From Haloprofundus marisrubri (GTDB lineage: Archaea > Halobacteriota > Halobacteria > Halobacteriales > Haloferacaceae), in contig NZ_LOPU01000018.1 of the NCBI RefSeq assembly GCF_001469955.1, positions 188,001 through 252,000 on the forward strand: DNA of 64,000 bases, written 5' to 3'. Positions within the stretch are counted from its first letter, which is position 1; each line of letters starts with the position of its first letter. Positions 1 through 6,806 of the stretch are shown here, piece by piece. The position numbers and the translations under genes are program-made. The notes under the pieces were generated by a model. The model had not been told where the DNA came from. It searched no databases and saw nothing but the letters and a program-made list of their open reading frames with translations.

Positions 1-1
1 C

Positions 2-760
2 CAACGGATGGCGAAAGTCATCTACGACCGGTTCGTCTCCAACTGCGATTTCGGGGTGGATTTCCACACCTCGACGCGGAACAAGGTGACCATATTCCAT
101 ACGCGAGCCGACATGAGCGACCCCGCCGTCGCGGAAGTCGCAAACGCGTTCCTCTCGTCGGTCGTTCTGGATGGGGGAGGCTCGAAGGGGATGCTCCGAC
201 GAGTCGCCTCCGAGGACGGTATTCCGACCATAACCGTCGAGATGGGCGAAGCCCACCGATACCAACCGCGCATGGTCGAGACGGCGCTCGACCGCCTGCA
301 CAACCTGTTCACCTACTTCGGGATGGTCGACGGCGACGCGATGGCCGAACCGGTGTGGCAGCGCGTTGTCGGGTCGAAAGAGAAAGCGTGGATTCGCTCG
401 AACGCCGGCGGCTGGATAGATATGGAGTGGGGGCCGTACCCCATCGTCACCGAAGGCGAGGCGGTGTGTACCGTCTCCGACCACTTCAAGCGAGAAGTCC
501 ACGTCGTCGAAGCACCCTTTACCGGACTCATCGTCGGCATGGCGGCGAATCCGATAACGGTTCCCGGTCAGATAATCGCGCATCTCGTCTCCATCGACGA
601 GGCGGACCGCGAGGTTATCGAAGATATCGTCGACGAGCACGGGTACGCCTCGCTCGGGACCTACCACTGGATGGGGCGTTCAGACGAGGGGTCGGCGGGG
701 CGCCCGAAGCGGCCACTGGATGACGGCACCGACACCGACGTCGGAACCGCCGCGCCCTGA
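2..760 (+). CDS. Succinylglutamate desuccinylase/aspartoacylase family protein (5' end missing)
   Basis: Zinc-dependent amidohydrolase/carboxypeptidase-like family (AstE/AspA, M14-related). The frame is open from the window edge, so the true start lies upstream. The visible 252 codons contain DFHTSTRN, which matches the family segment supplying the third zinc ligand (the His), and ITVEMGEAH, which fits the segment with the catalytic Glu. The first two ligands (HxxE) would be in the missing N-terminal part of roughly 90-100 residues. The C-terminal half is a beta-rich domain, followed by a polar, probably disordered tail of about 30 residues. The substrate cannot be told: family members deacylate N-acyl amino acids, and many haloarchaeal copies are unassigned. 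The following 229 nt hold no gene except the promoter of the ferritin-like gene. Confidence 0.85.
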   Translation, partial: QRMAKVIYDRFVSNCDFGVDFHTSTRNKVTIFHTRADMSDPAVAEVANAFLSSVVLDGGGSKGMLRRVASEDGIPTITVEMGEAHRYQPRMVETALDRLHNLFTYFGMVDGDAMAEPVWQRVVGSKEKAWIRSNAGGWIDMEWGPYPIVTEGEAVCTVSDHFKREVHVVEAPFTGLIVGMAANPITVPGQIIAHLVSIDEADREVIEDIVDEHGYASLGTYHWMGRSDEGSAGRPKRPLDDGTDTDVGTAAP

Positions 761-953
761 CCGCTCGGCCATCGAGCCAGCACGTGTTGACGTGCCGTGG
801 TAAACTGTGCGTGGACGGTCGTGTCAGAGCATCGTGTGGCGACGACTACTTCGCAACCCTCGACTCACCGTCTCGATTCGGCTTCGTCGGACCTGTTGGG
901 CCGAACCGGTCGAACGGGCGTCGAAGCGGGGGACACACGGCGAACTGCGAGGG

Positions 954-965
954 GAACCGCTTAAG
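954..965 (+). promoter_or_regulatory. Promoter (BRE/TATA) for the mini-ORF and ferritin-like gene
   Basis: GAACCG followed by CTTAAG, with the TATA-like centre near 963. This is 27 nt before the ATG at 990, the usual haloarchaeal spacing between TATA centre and transcription start. The transcript should therefore begin at or next to the ATG of the 14-codon ORF, not at the GTG at 1031. Confidence 0.5.
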
Positions 966-989
966 TTCGTCACACGCAGACGAACAGGT

Positions 990-1034
990 ATGACTGACAG
1001 GGTATCGAATACGAGCGGAGGGCTGGCCTCGTGA
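990..1034 (+). CDS. 14-codon leader ORF overlapping the ferritin-like gene
   Basis: ATG at 990 opens a 14-residue reading frame (MTDRVSNTSGGLAS) whose TGA at 1032-1034 overlaps the GTG start at 1031 as GTGA. With the TATA box 27 nt upstream, a leaderless mRNA would begin exactly on this ATG. Three explanations fit. It may be a leader peptide that couples translation to the next gene. The N-terminus of the ferritin-like protein may be split by a real or sequencing frameshift. Or the overlap may be chance. No homology can be claimed for so short a peptide. Confidence 0.35.
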   Translation: MTDRVSNTSGGLAS

Positions 1035-1528
1035 GCGTCGGCCACCGCGTGGGTTCGGACCACCAACTCGCGCGCCTACTCCAGATTGGTATCGTGCTCG
1101 AAGAAGTAGTCGAAGCGCGAGCGTATCACCACTACCAATCCCTGTCCGCTGACGAGCGTGAACTCGACGAAGAGATAGAGGGACTGCTCGAACACGCGGC
1201 CGACGAGTCCGCCGAACACCGCCAGCGACTGGAAGCGATTATCGACGAACTCGACGCCGAGAGCATCCCGTTCGAGGACATCGAGACGCTCGTCGAAGCC
1301 CGCTACGGGAAGACGAAACCCGAAGACTTCGACGGCATTCTCTACGACCAACTCTGCAACGAAGAGACCGCCTACAAGTTCTACGACGACCTCATCGAGG
1401 GCATCGAGGCCAGCGACGCGTCGTTCTCCATCGAACGAGAGCGTCTGCTGTCGGTGCTCCGTGACATCCGCGCCGAGGAAGCCGAGGGCGTCGAGGAAGT
1501 GACGAAAATCATGGAGACACGAGAATGA
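1031..1528 (+). CDS. Ferritin-like four-helix protein (rubrerythrin/ferritin superfamily)
   Basis: A 165-residue all-helical acidic protein. Helix 1 carries LEEVVEARAYHHYQ and helix 2 carries HAADESAEHR. A later helix carries NEETAYKFYDDLIEG. This spacing of Glu and His residues is what a di-metal four-helix bundle of the ferritin/rubrerythrin class would need. It lacks the rubredoxin-type Cys pair of true rubrerythrins. It sits 19 nt upstream of a DtxR-type metal regulator in the same direction, which suggests a role in iron or manganese handling or peroxide defence. The GTG at 1031 is taken as the start because the protein begins MSVGHRVGSDHQLARLLQ as a plausible helix 1. The overlapping mini-ORF upstream complicates this choice. 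Exact activity is not known. Confidence 0.72.
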   Translation: MSVGHRVGSDHQLARLLQIGIVLEEVVEARAYHHYQSLSADERELDEEIEGLLEHAADESAEHRQRLEAIIDELDAESIPFEDIETLVEARYGKTKPEDFDGILYDQLCNEETAYKFYDDLIEGIEASDASFSIERERLLSVLRDIRAEEAEGVEEVTKIMETRE

Positions 1529-1547
1529 GACAGACGGGAGCCAACCG

Positions 1548-1982
1548 ATGAACACGGCAGACCAGTATCTGAAAGCCATCTACCTCATTCAGGAGATGGA
1601 AGACGGTCCGGCGGCGACGGGCGCGCTCGCGAAGATGCTCGACGTGAGTCCCGCCAGCGCCAACGAGATGATCGGCAAACTCGAAGACCGCGGTCTCGCC
1701 GAACACGAGAAGTACAAAGGCGTCCAACTGTCGGACGAGGGCATCGTCCGCGCCCGCGACGCGCTCCAGACGTACTGTATCATCGAACGTTTCCTGACGA
1801 ACGTCCTCGAAGTCGAGGACTTCCGAGGAGAGGCCCGCGAACTCGAGAGCGTCATCGACGACACCGTCGCCGAGCGACTCGACACCATCATCGACCGCAA
1901 CTCGGAGTGTCCGGACTGCTTCGACCCCGAGACCGACGCCTGCCGATATCTCGAAGTCGAGTCGGAGAATCTCGCCGACTGA
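1548..1982 (+). CDS. DtxR/MntR-family metal-responsive transcription regulator
   Basis: A 144-residue protein. Residues 1-62 form the winged helix typical of DtxR-family regulators (QYLKAIY, then LDVSPASANEMIGKLEDRGL, then a wing ending in LSDEG). Residues 70-115 form the helical dimerisation and metal-binding part. The usual His-rich ligand positions are altered: TYCIIERFL stands where family members carry an RHR-type motif, and ARELESV replaces the LEH segment. Three Cys at 121, 124 and 132 form a CPDC-x7-C tail. The protein may therefore sense metal, or redox state, through Cys. It lies 19 nt after the ferritin-like gene, probably in one transcript, and may regulate it. Similar haloarchaeal proteins are called SirR or Idr-like; which one this is cannot be settled. 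Confidence 0.82.
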   Translation: MNTADQYLKAIYLIQEMEDGPAATGALAKMLDVSPASANEMIGKLEDRGLAEHEKYKGVQLSDEGIVRARDALQTYCIIERFLTNVLEVEDFRGEARELESVIDDTVAERLDTIIDRNSECPDCFDPETDACRYLEVESENLAD

Positions 1983-2045
1983 ACCGTTCTGTCGTCGGAC
2001 GTGAACGAACATAGAACTAAGCACGTCCAGTGAGAGTGCGAATCC

Positions 2046-2210
2046 ATGGGTGGGACCGATAGCACGCTAAGTAGACTCAAGCGGTTGGCGGGTCTCACAC
2101 CGGAGGAGGAACGACCGTACGTCTGCTTATCGTGCGAAACAGGGTACGACGTCCAGTATCACGTCTGCCCCAACTGTGGCAGTTACGCGGTGGAGAGACG
2201 ACGCGAGTGA
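2046..2210 (+). CDS. 54-aa small zinc-ribbon protein
   Basis: A short gene encoding 54 residues with two CxxC knuckles, C27LSC30 and C41PNC44, separated by ten residues: a compact zinc ribbon. The first 24 residues are basic and polar. An AT-richer stretch (ACATAGAACTAAG, about 2009-2021) lies 26-35 nt before the ATG and can serve as its TATA box. Small CPxCG zinc-finger proteins are abundant in haloarchaea, and several act as regulators, but the partner and role of this one are unknown. Codon use matches the host. Confidence 0.65.
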   Translation: MGGTDSTLSRLKRLAGLTPEEERPYVCLSCETGYDVQYHVCPNCGSYAVERRRE

Positions 2211-2292
2211 CCACCCGGTGAAGTGAGAGCGGAAACCACTAATAGCCGGAGGACAACCCATTTTACGTAGTCGGAAACGGCCGACTCAGTCC

Positions 2293-2365
2293 AGTCCCGT
2301 GGTGTAGTGGCCAATCATAATGGCCTTTGGAGCCATTGACGGCGGTTCGAATCCGCCCGGGACTA
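2293..2365 (+). tRNA. trnQ: tRNA-Gln (anticodon TTG)
   Basis: A complete 73-nt cloverleaf. The acceptor arms AGTCCCG (2293-2299) and CGGGACT (2358-2364) pair fully, followed by discriminator A. The anticodon stem ATGGC/GCCAT encloses the loop CTTTGGA, giving anticodon TTG, which reads CAA. The T arm is GGCGG TTCGAAT CCGCC. CCA is not encoded, as usual for haloarchaea. An AT-rich stretch (CATTTTACG) lies about 25-35 nt upstream. An AT-richer patch with orphan small genes begins 140 nt downstream. Confidence 0.97.
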
Positions 2366-2623
2366 CTACCTCCGACGTTCTAGTCCCGCGAGCGACGCGA
2401 CGCGCTGAGGCGGGCGATCGACACGCAGAACTTCGCTACTCTATACCGAGCCGTTGCGCCCGCTCCAAGAACCGCTGCTTGCCGCCGCTGGTTAGGTCCA
2501 TCTGCTCAGAAAGGATTTGACGAAACTTTGTTGAACCGAGAGTGGGATATCGAATACGGACCTTCCGAATCGCTTTGTGGAATTGCCAGTAGACATATTG
2601 CTTTAGACGACCTTGTTGCTGCC

Positions 2624-2848
2624 ATGTCAGAAACAGGTGAGAGTAGCCCAGGTGTACTCAGTACACGTCAATCAGGAGTGCTGATGACAGCCATGGGGTT
2701 AGGTATTGGTGGATTACTGCTGTTGTCTGGGGATACAGGCTTTAGAGTGGTCATCGGGCTTGTTGCATCGAGTCTGTTCGCTATAGTTGGTATTGGGCTG
2801 TCTCTTGATATTCTACCGGAATGGTTCATAGACTATCTAAGAGGATGA
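2624..2848 (+). CDS. 74-aa small membrane protein, unknown
   Basis: The ATG at 2624 opens a 74-residue protein: a hydrophilic N-terminus (MSETGESSPGVLSTRQSG), then two hydrophobic segments at about residues 19-36 and 41-60, and the short tail PEWFIDYLRG. The start is preferred over the upstream TTG at 2528 because an AT-rich CATATTGCTTTAG element lies 18-30 nt upstream. Composition is AT-rich and codons are atypical for the host. No family is recognised. Two other tiny membrane proteins lie immediately downstream on the opposite strand. Confidence 0.55.
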   Translation: MSETGESSPGVLSTRQSGVLMTAMGLGIGGLLLLSGDTGFRVVIGLVASSLFAIVGIGLSLDILPEWFIDYLRG

Positions 2849-2894
2849 ATCACGATTATATCCAAGCTATACAAAACGAATTCCAAGTTTGTAC

Positions 2895-3011
2895 TCATTC
2901 ATTCAACAGTTTATCTCCTAGGCCTTTGCCTGCTCGATAAGCTATGATCACTGATGCGACTCCGAGAACTGCGACCAAGCCGAAAATTCCTAAGAATACA
3001 ATTTCACTCAT
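2895..3011 (-). CDS. 38-aa single-span membrane microprotein, unknown
   Basis: ATG at 3011, TGA at 2895. The sequence is one hydrophobic helix (about residues 4-24, IVFLGIFGLVAVLGVASVII) followed by a basic and polar tail, AYRAGKGLGDKLLNE. That is N-out or signal-anchor topology with a cytosolic positive tail. GAAATCTA lies about 26 nt upstream and could be a TATA box for a leaderless mRNA. The gene converges on the 74-aa gene with 46 nt between stops. The shape also fits small membrane toxins, but nothing here shows toxicity. Confidence 0.45.
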   Translation of the reverse strand: MSEIVFLGIFGLVAVLGVASVIIAYRAGKGLGDKLLNE

Positions 3012-3085
3012 AGTTTCTAAACACAGAATCGCTAGATTTCCCCACCGGCTTTTCGGGACTCCGAATTTCTGTATTACTCATTATC

Positions 3086-3292
3086 CTATGTCCTACTGCT
3101 GTTATTGACATTCTTGATTTGTAAAATTAGTGGCCAACTATTCACGAACTCTTCAAATTGGATATTCAAATTTGTGGTAGCTCTTCTCGCCAATAAAGAG
3201 AACGCAGGCCCGCGCACGATAGCGCCTCCGACAGCAGATATCACAATCCCTGTGATGACACCTGTGATGATTCCAAGTGGTGTGACCGCCAT
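3086..3292 (-). CDS. 68-aa small membrane protein, unknown
   Basis: ATG at 3292. Residues 4-38 form one or two hydrophobic Gly-rich segments (PLGIITGVITGIVISAVGGA), followed by RGPAFSLLARR and a polar tail rich in Asn. The C-terminal half, NLNIQFEEFVNSWPLILQIK, is amphipathic. It lies upstream of, and in the same direction as, the 38-aa gene, with 74 nt between them. Codon use is AT-rich. No known family. Confidence 0.5.
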   Translation of the reverse strand: MAVTPLGIITGVITGIVISAVGGAIVRGPAFSLLARRATTNLNIQFEEFVNSWPLILQIKNVNNSSRT

Positions 3293-3364
3293 GGGAACAC
3301 TGTTCAGTCTTCTTACATAGATATGTGGGTTCAGACGATGTGGTTTTCCGTTGTCACCGAACGC

Positions 3365-4024
3365 TCACCCGGTTCCCTCGTACTCAGAGTCGCTGTCGTA
3401 CGCTTCGAGATTTTCGACCAACCGCGACTGGAGCGCGGCGTTGAGTGGAATCAAGAGTAACCACGTCAGGACACCGAAACCCACGTCGAACGACGCGGCG
3501 ACTATCGAGAGAACGAATACGAGCGGAGACGTGAGGAATCTGGCTGCTTGAATCTCGACAGTCCGAGACCCGAATCCGTCCTCGACGAGTTGCTTCCACG
3601 AGGCGTACGACCAGAGTAGTGCGAGACTGAATCCGGTGAGCGCGAGCGTTCCCGACAGAAACATGACGCCGAACTGGTCCGGATACGTCGCAAAGACACT
3701 GGATGCGAACGGGACGAGTACGACCATGAGCAGAAAGAGATGGTTGAGCCACACGATTCCCTTATCGTGTCTCTCGATGTGAACGAAGATGCGACGGTGG
3801 TTGACCCAGTACGACGCGATGACCAGAAAGCTCAGGACGAAGCCGAAGAACTCGTGCCATCGTTCGATGATGAGGTTCGGAAGAACCGAAATCTGGCTTC
3901 CCGGTGGAATCTCCGGAACGGTAATTTCGAGCACGAGCAACGTGATTGCGATGGCGATGACACCGTCGCTCAACGCGAGCAGTCGGTCTGTCTCGTCCGC
4001 CTCCCGGCGAAATGGAAGCGCCAT
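3365..4024 (-). CDS. TMEM175-like (DUF1211) potassium channel family membrane protein
   Basis: A 219-residue protein starting MALPFRREADETDRLLALSDG. The segment RLLALSDGVIAIAITLLVLE matches the first helix signature of TMEM175 channels (normally FSDG with ATLL following); the usual Phe is Leu here. About six hydrophobic segments follow, with WVNHRRI between helices 2 and 3. Bacterial and archaeal TMEM175 proteins form leak K+ channels in the cytoplasmic membrane, a plausible need in a cell with molar KCl. The ATG at 4024 is chosen over the TTG at 4051 because GGTTTTGTC near 4055 sits at TATA distance. The C-terminus is acidic. Confidence 0.8.
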   Translation of the reverse strand: MALPFRREADETDRLLALSDGVIAIAITLLVLEITVPEIPPGSQISVLPNLIIERWHEFFGFVLSFLVIASYWVNHRRIFVHIERHDKGIVWLNHLFLLMVVLVPFASSVFATYPDQFGVMFLSGTLALTGFSLALLWSYASWKQLVEDGFGSRTVEIQAARFLTSPLVFVLSIVAASFDVGFGVLTWLLLIPLNAALQSRLVENLEAYDSDSEYEGTG

Positions 4025-4257
4025 ACTCTGAGGAGAGTCACCAATCGACAAAACCGTTCGTTACCCCGTCTGTGTACGTGTGCCGGTCTGGTATTCCGTT
4101 CTCACAGATATGTGACGAACAAAGCGTTTACACTGAGTTGGCGTGCTGAATCCACCCCTTCCCACGTCGCTACGTGGCAGTACGCAGTACCGTCTGTCTG
4201 CGACCGACGGTCGTACGTGCGGTGAAAAATAACGCTTCGCGGCCCTAGGTGCGGTGA

Positions 4258-4719
4258 TTAGCTGCTGTCGTTACCGCCGCCACCGCCGTCTTCGACCGGA
4301 ATCAACTGCGCGTCGATGAATCCCTGGTCGTCGTCGGGCAGGAACGAGTAGTTCGGTTGGACCAGATACACCTCTCCCAGTTGGATGTTCGCGTCGTTGG
4401 CGGGGTAGATGAGGAACCGCTCGTTCGTGTTGAGATACGTTGCGATACGCGTGTTGTAGTCGCTCCAGGCGGTGAAACCCGTCTGCTGCGGCGTGTAGTT
4501 CACCACCCCGGAGACGATACGCAGTCTCGCACCGGGGTTGAAGTCGTTCGCTTGGAACAGCGCTTTGTACTGCGGTTGATTCCCACCGGTCTGGGCGGCG
4601 ACACCGCCGGTTCCCGACAGGCCGAGTGCGAGTCCTCCCGCAGACAGCGCGCCGGCTTTGAGCACGGTTCGTCGGGTCGATTCGTCTCCGTCCGCGGTGT
4701 TGTCACTCTCGTCCGTCAT
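4258..4719 (-). CDS. Tat-exported protein of unknown function
   Basis: A 153-residue precursor starting MTDESDNTADGDEST. A twin-arginine motif, RRTVLKAG at residues 16-23, is followed by a hydrophobic Ala/Gly/Leu stretch and a probable cleavage region at GGVAAQ (about residue 45). The mature part of about 110 residues is rich in Asn, Gln and aromatic residues and ends in an acidic, glycine-rich tail (EDGGGGGNDSS). Most haloarchaeal exported proteins use Tat. No enzyme motif is visible. The start is placed at 4719, not at the upstream ATG of the open frame (4797), because only then does the RR motif lie at normal depth. Confidence 0.75.
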   Translation of the reverse strand: MTDESDNTADGDESTRRTVLKAGALSAGGLALGLSGTGGVAAQTGGNQPQYKALFQANDFNPGARLRIVSGVVNYTPQQTGFTAWSDYNTRIATYLNTNERFLIYPANDANIQLGEVYLVQPNYSFLPDDDQGFIDAQLIPVEDGGGGGNDSS

Positions 4720-4984
4720 GTCTCTCACCACGGGCCGTCCGACGCATCGAGGCTGTGAACGCTGCGGTCCCGGCGCGTGCCGAGACGCAGTCGCCACACC
4801 GACTGTCGACGACCCATCAGTTGTGACGGCGAGCAGGTCGGAAAGCGCTGGCCTTGTGTTTTGAAGCAGGGTTTCGGTCGACTATCGAGACGTCGGCAAC
4901 TGCCATCAGACGCCCGCTGGACCGAACCATCTCGATTGACTATTGAATCCCAAACCTTCTGTCGACGCCGGCCAACGGGAGCGT

Positions 4985-5812
4985 ATGGTCGGCCCCTCCT
5001 TCGACGTCGCTCGGTGGATGCACCACCCTCTGCGGTACGTCGTTTTCTCGGCGTACTACGAAGCCATCCGCCGGAACCATCGCCACCAGTGGTACGCGCC
5101 GAAAAAGCGCGTCGAGTCAGCGAGTTTCCGAAGCTACGAACTCATCAACAAACACGGACGTGACGTACTCCTTCGTCGACTGCTCCGCAACTGCGGCCCC
5201 GACGGCGTCGTCTACGACGTCGGCGCGAACACCGGCGTCTACTCGCTGGCCGTCGCCGCCGCCGAACCGACCGCGCAGGTCGTCGCCTTCGAACCGAACC
5301 CATTGGTGGCCGCCCAACTCCGGACGAACGTCGCCTGCAACGGGTTCGAGAGCCGAATCGACGTGCGCGAGGCCGGCGTCGGTGCGGAGACGGGAACGCA
5401 ACGATTCCATCTCTCCTCGTACGACGAACTCGGGTCGTTCGACGCCAGAAACGCCGGCGCGTGGGAGGCAAGCGTCCGCGACGAAGTAGACGTGGAGATA
5501 GTCGCCATCGACGACATCGTCGACGGAACGTCGACGGGCAGTCGGAAGCCTTCGGCGTCCGACGACGTCGTCGCTGCGGGCACATCGCCGCCGGACCACC
5601 TCAAAATCGACGTGGAAGGCTACGGTCTGGAAGTGCTCCGCGGCGCACGGGAGACGCTGGCGTCGGCCCGGCCAACCGTGTACTTCGAACCGCACACCGA
5701 AGGTGGTGAAGACAGAACCGACGACGTCGCGGCACTGCTGCGGTCGCTCGGCTACCGAATTCGAGTGCGACCCGATGCGTGGCTCTGTGTTCCCGAGTCG
5801 TCGAGTAATTGA
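4985..5812 (+). CDS. FkbM-family SAM-dependent methyltransferase
   Basis: A 275-residue protein with a Rossmann methyltransferase core. Motif I is VVYDVGANTGVYSLAV. The acidic loop VVAFEPNPLVAAQL follows, and then the family segment HLKIDVEGYGLEVLRGA, in which FkbM proteins typically have K-x-D-x-E-G. The last strand carries PTVYFEPHTEGG. FkbM enzymes O-methylate sugars or polyketide-like groups; in haloarchaea they are often linked to glycans. Nothing nearby identifies the acceptor. The ATG at 4985 is preferred to the TTG at 4943, which lies inside an AT-rich promoter-like stretch. Confidence 0.85.
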   Translation: MVGPSFDVARWMHHPLRYVVFSAYYEAIRRNHRHQWYAPKKRVESASFRSYELINKHGRDVLLRRLLRNCGPDGVVYDVGANTGVYSLAVAAAEPTAQVVAFEPNPLVAAQLRTNVACNGFESRIDVREAGVGAETGTQRFHLSSYDELGSFDARNAGAWEASVRDEVDVEIVAIDDIVDGTSTGSRKPSASDDVVAAGTSPPDHLKIDVEGYGLEVLRGARETLASARPTVYFEPHTEGGEDRTDDVAALLRSLGYRIRVRPDAWLCVPESSSN

Positions 5813-5840
5813 GCGGTTGGGCAATCAGGCAATCGAGCGC

Positions 5841-6602
5841 TCAGACCAGACGGAACTTCACACGCTCCTTCTCGCCGCCTTTCGTCTCTCTGCCCGTCAC
5901 TTCGACGGTGCCGAGTTCGTCGGTGTTTTCGACGTGCGTGCCGGCGCAGGCGGTCCGGTCGTACGGGTCGTCTTCGGGGCCGATTTCGACCATCCGAATC
6001 TCGGTGATAGAGTCGGGAAGCAGGTGGAGTCGCGTGCGTTCGGGGTCGAGCGACGCCTCGGCCTCGTCTCGGTCCATCACGTACCATCGGACGGGCATCG
6101 CGTCGGCGACGAGGTCGTTCAACCGCGATTCGATATCGGCTAAGTCGTCGTCGTCGAAGCGCTCGTACGCGCAGTCGAGATACGCGCGGTCGGCGTACAG
6201 TTGGTTACCGGTCGTCTCGGCGTCGTACTCCGAGAGCAACAGTGCCGACAGAAGGTGCTGGGCCGTATGGTATTTCATGTGCGCGTAGCGTCGGTCCCAG
6301 TCGAGTCGGCCGGTGACCGTCGTTCCCTCGGCCGGCGGTTCGCCCGCCAGCGTGTGATAGACGGTGTCTTTCTTCGAGACGTCGGTGACCGTCCACGTCT
6401 CGGAAGTCGACGTGTCACCGTCGCCGTCGCTGTCACCGTCAGCGTTGGCGTCGGCGACGAGCGTCCCCGTATCGTTCGGTTGCCCGCCACCGGTCGGGTA
6501 GAAGGCGGTCCGGTCGAGAACGACCCGGTCGTCGAGAACACGTTCGACCCTCGCCTCGAACTCTCGGGTGTCGGTGTCGTCGAGATAGAGCAACTCGGTC
6601 AT
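5841..6602 (-). CDS. alaX: Alanyl-tRNA editing protein AlaX
   Basis: A 253-residue free-standing editing domain that hydrolyses mischarged Ser-tRNA(Ala) (or Gly-tRNA(Ala)) in the cytosol. The N-terminal beta-barrel has FYPTGGGQPNDTG. The editing site has zinc ligands HTAQH (near residue 105) and CAGTH (near residue 220), both intact. The length fits AlaX-M. An acidic insert, DANADGDSDGDGDTS, near residue 55 is typical of halophilic adaptation. It is convergent with the FkbM gene, with 28 nt between stops. Confidence 0.92.
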   Translation of the reverse strand: MTELLYLDDTDTREFEARVERVLDDRVVLDRTAFYPTGGGQPNDTGTLVADANADGDSDGDGDTSTSETWTVTDVSKKDTVYHTLAGEPPAEGTTVTGRLDWDRRYAHMKYHTAQHLLSALLLSEYDAETTGNQLYADRAYLDCAYERFDDDDLADIESRLNDLVADAMPVRWYVMDRDEAEASLDPERTRLHLLPDSITEIRMVEIGPEDDPYDRTACAGTHVENTDELGTVEVTGRETKGGEKERVKFRLV

Positions 6603-6793
6603 ACGCGTTCGGAGTCGTCGAACTCACTTACGGGTTCGCGTTGCGGCGGATTCGCGCGTCCGGCGAGTCGGCGCGGAAGCGCCGGGTGAACCGGTCGTAT
6701 TCGCCGACGTTTCGGCTCTGTCGGCCTTGTCGTAACGCCTAAGAGCGAAACGACCCTCTCTTTGGGCAACTATGACCGAAAGCCCTTCCCATC

Positions 6794-6800
6794 GGAGGTG
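6794..6800 (+). promoter_or_regulatory. Shine-Dalgarno site for the HD-domain gene
   Basis: GGAGGTG, a near-perfect match to the anti-SD of archaeal 16S rRNA, ends 6 nt before the GTG at 6807. It decides the start in favour of this GTG over the upstream in-frame TTG at 6762. True SD sites are a minority in haloarchaea. Confidence 0.7.
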
Positions 6801-6806
6801 TACTCC

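Larger units (their letters stand above)
2505..3350. other. AT-richer patch next to tRNA-Gln, probably acquired DNA
   Basis: From about 2505 to 3350 the base composition and codon choice shift clearly to A/T (ATA, AGA, TTA and CTA codons are frequent), unlike the GC-rich flanks. The patch contains three very small predicted membrane proteins and no recognisable integrase or transposase. Its closeness to a tRNA gene fits integration at a tRNA, but no second copy of the tRNA 3' end is visible downstream, so no att pair is proven. Confidence 0.55.

Noticed and set aside
761-989. Overlapping ORFs of about 70 codons in the gap before the ferritin-like gene
   Set aside because: No start signal, no conserved pattern; region better explained as promoter and spacer.
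2320-2520. Short ORF overlapping the tRNA-Gln 3' half
   Set aside because: It translates tRNA sequence; structure of the tRNA is unambiguous.
2436-2550. Minus-strand fragment reading FRQILSEQMDLTSGG..., possible remnant of a disrupted gene at the edge of the AT-rich patch
   Set aside because: No start codon except an internal ATG giving 21 residues, and no recognisable family; kept only as a possible pseudogene edge.
2340-3365. Search by eye for a duplicate of the tRNA 3' end (att site)
   Set aside because: No second copy of GGTTCGAATCCGCCCGGGAC is visible in the patch or directly after it.
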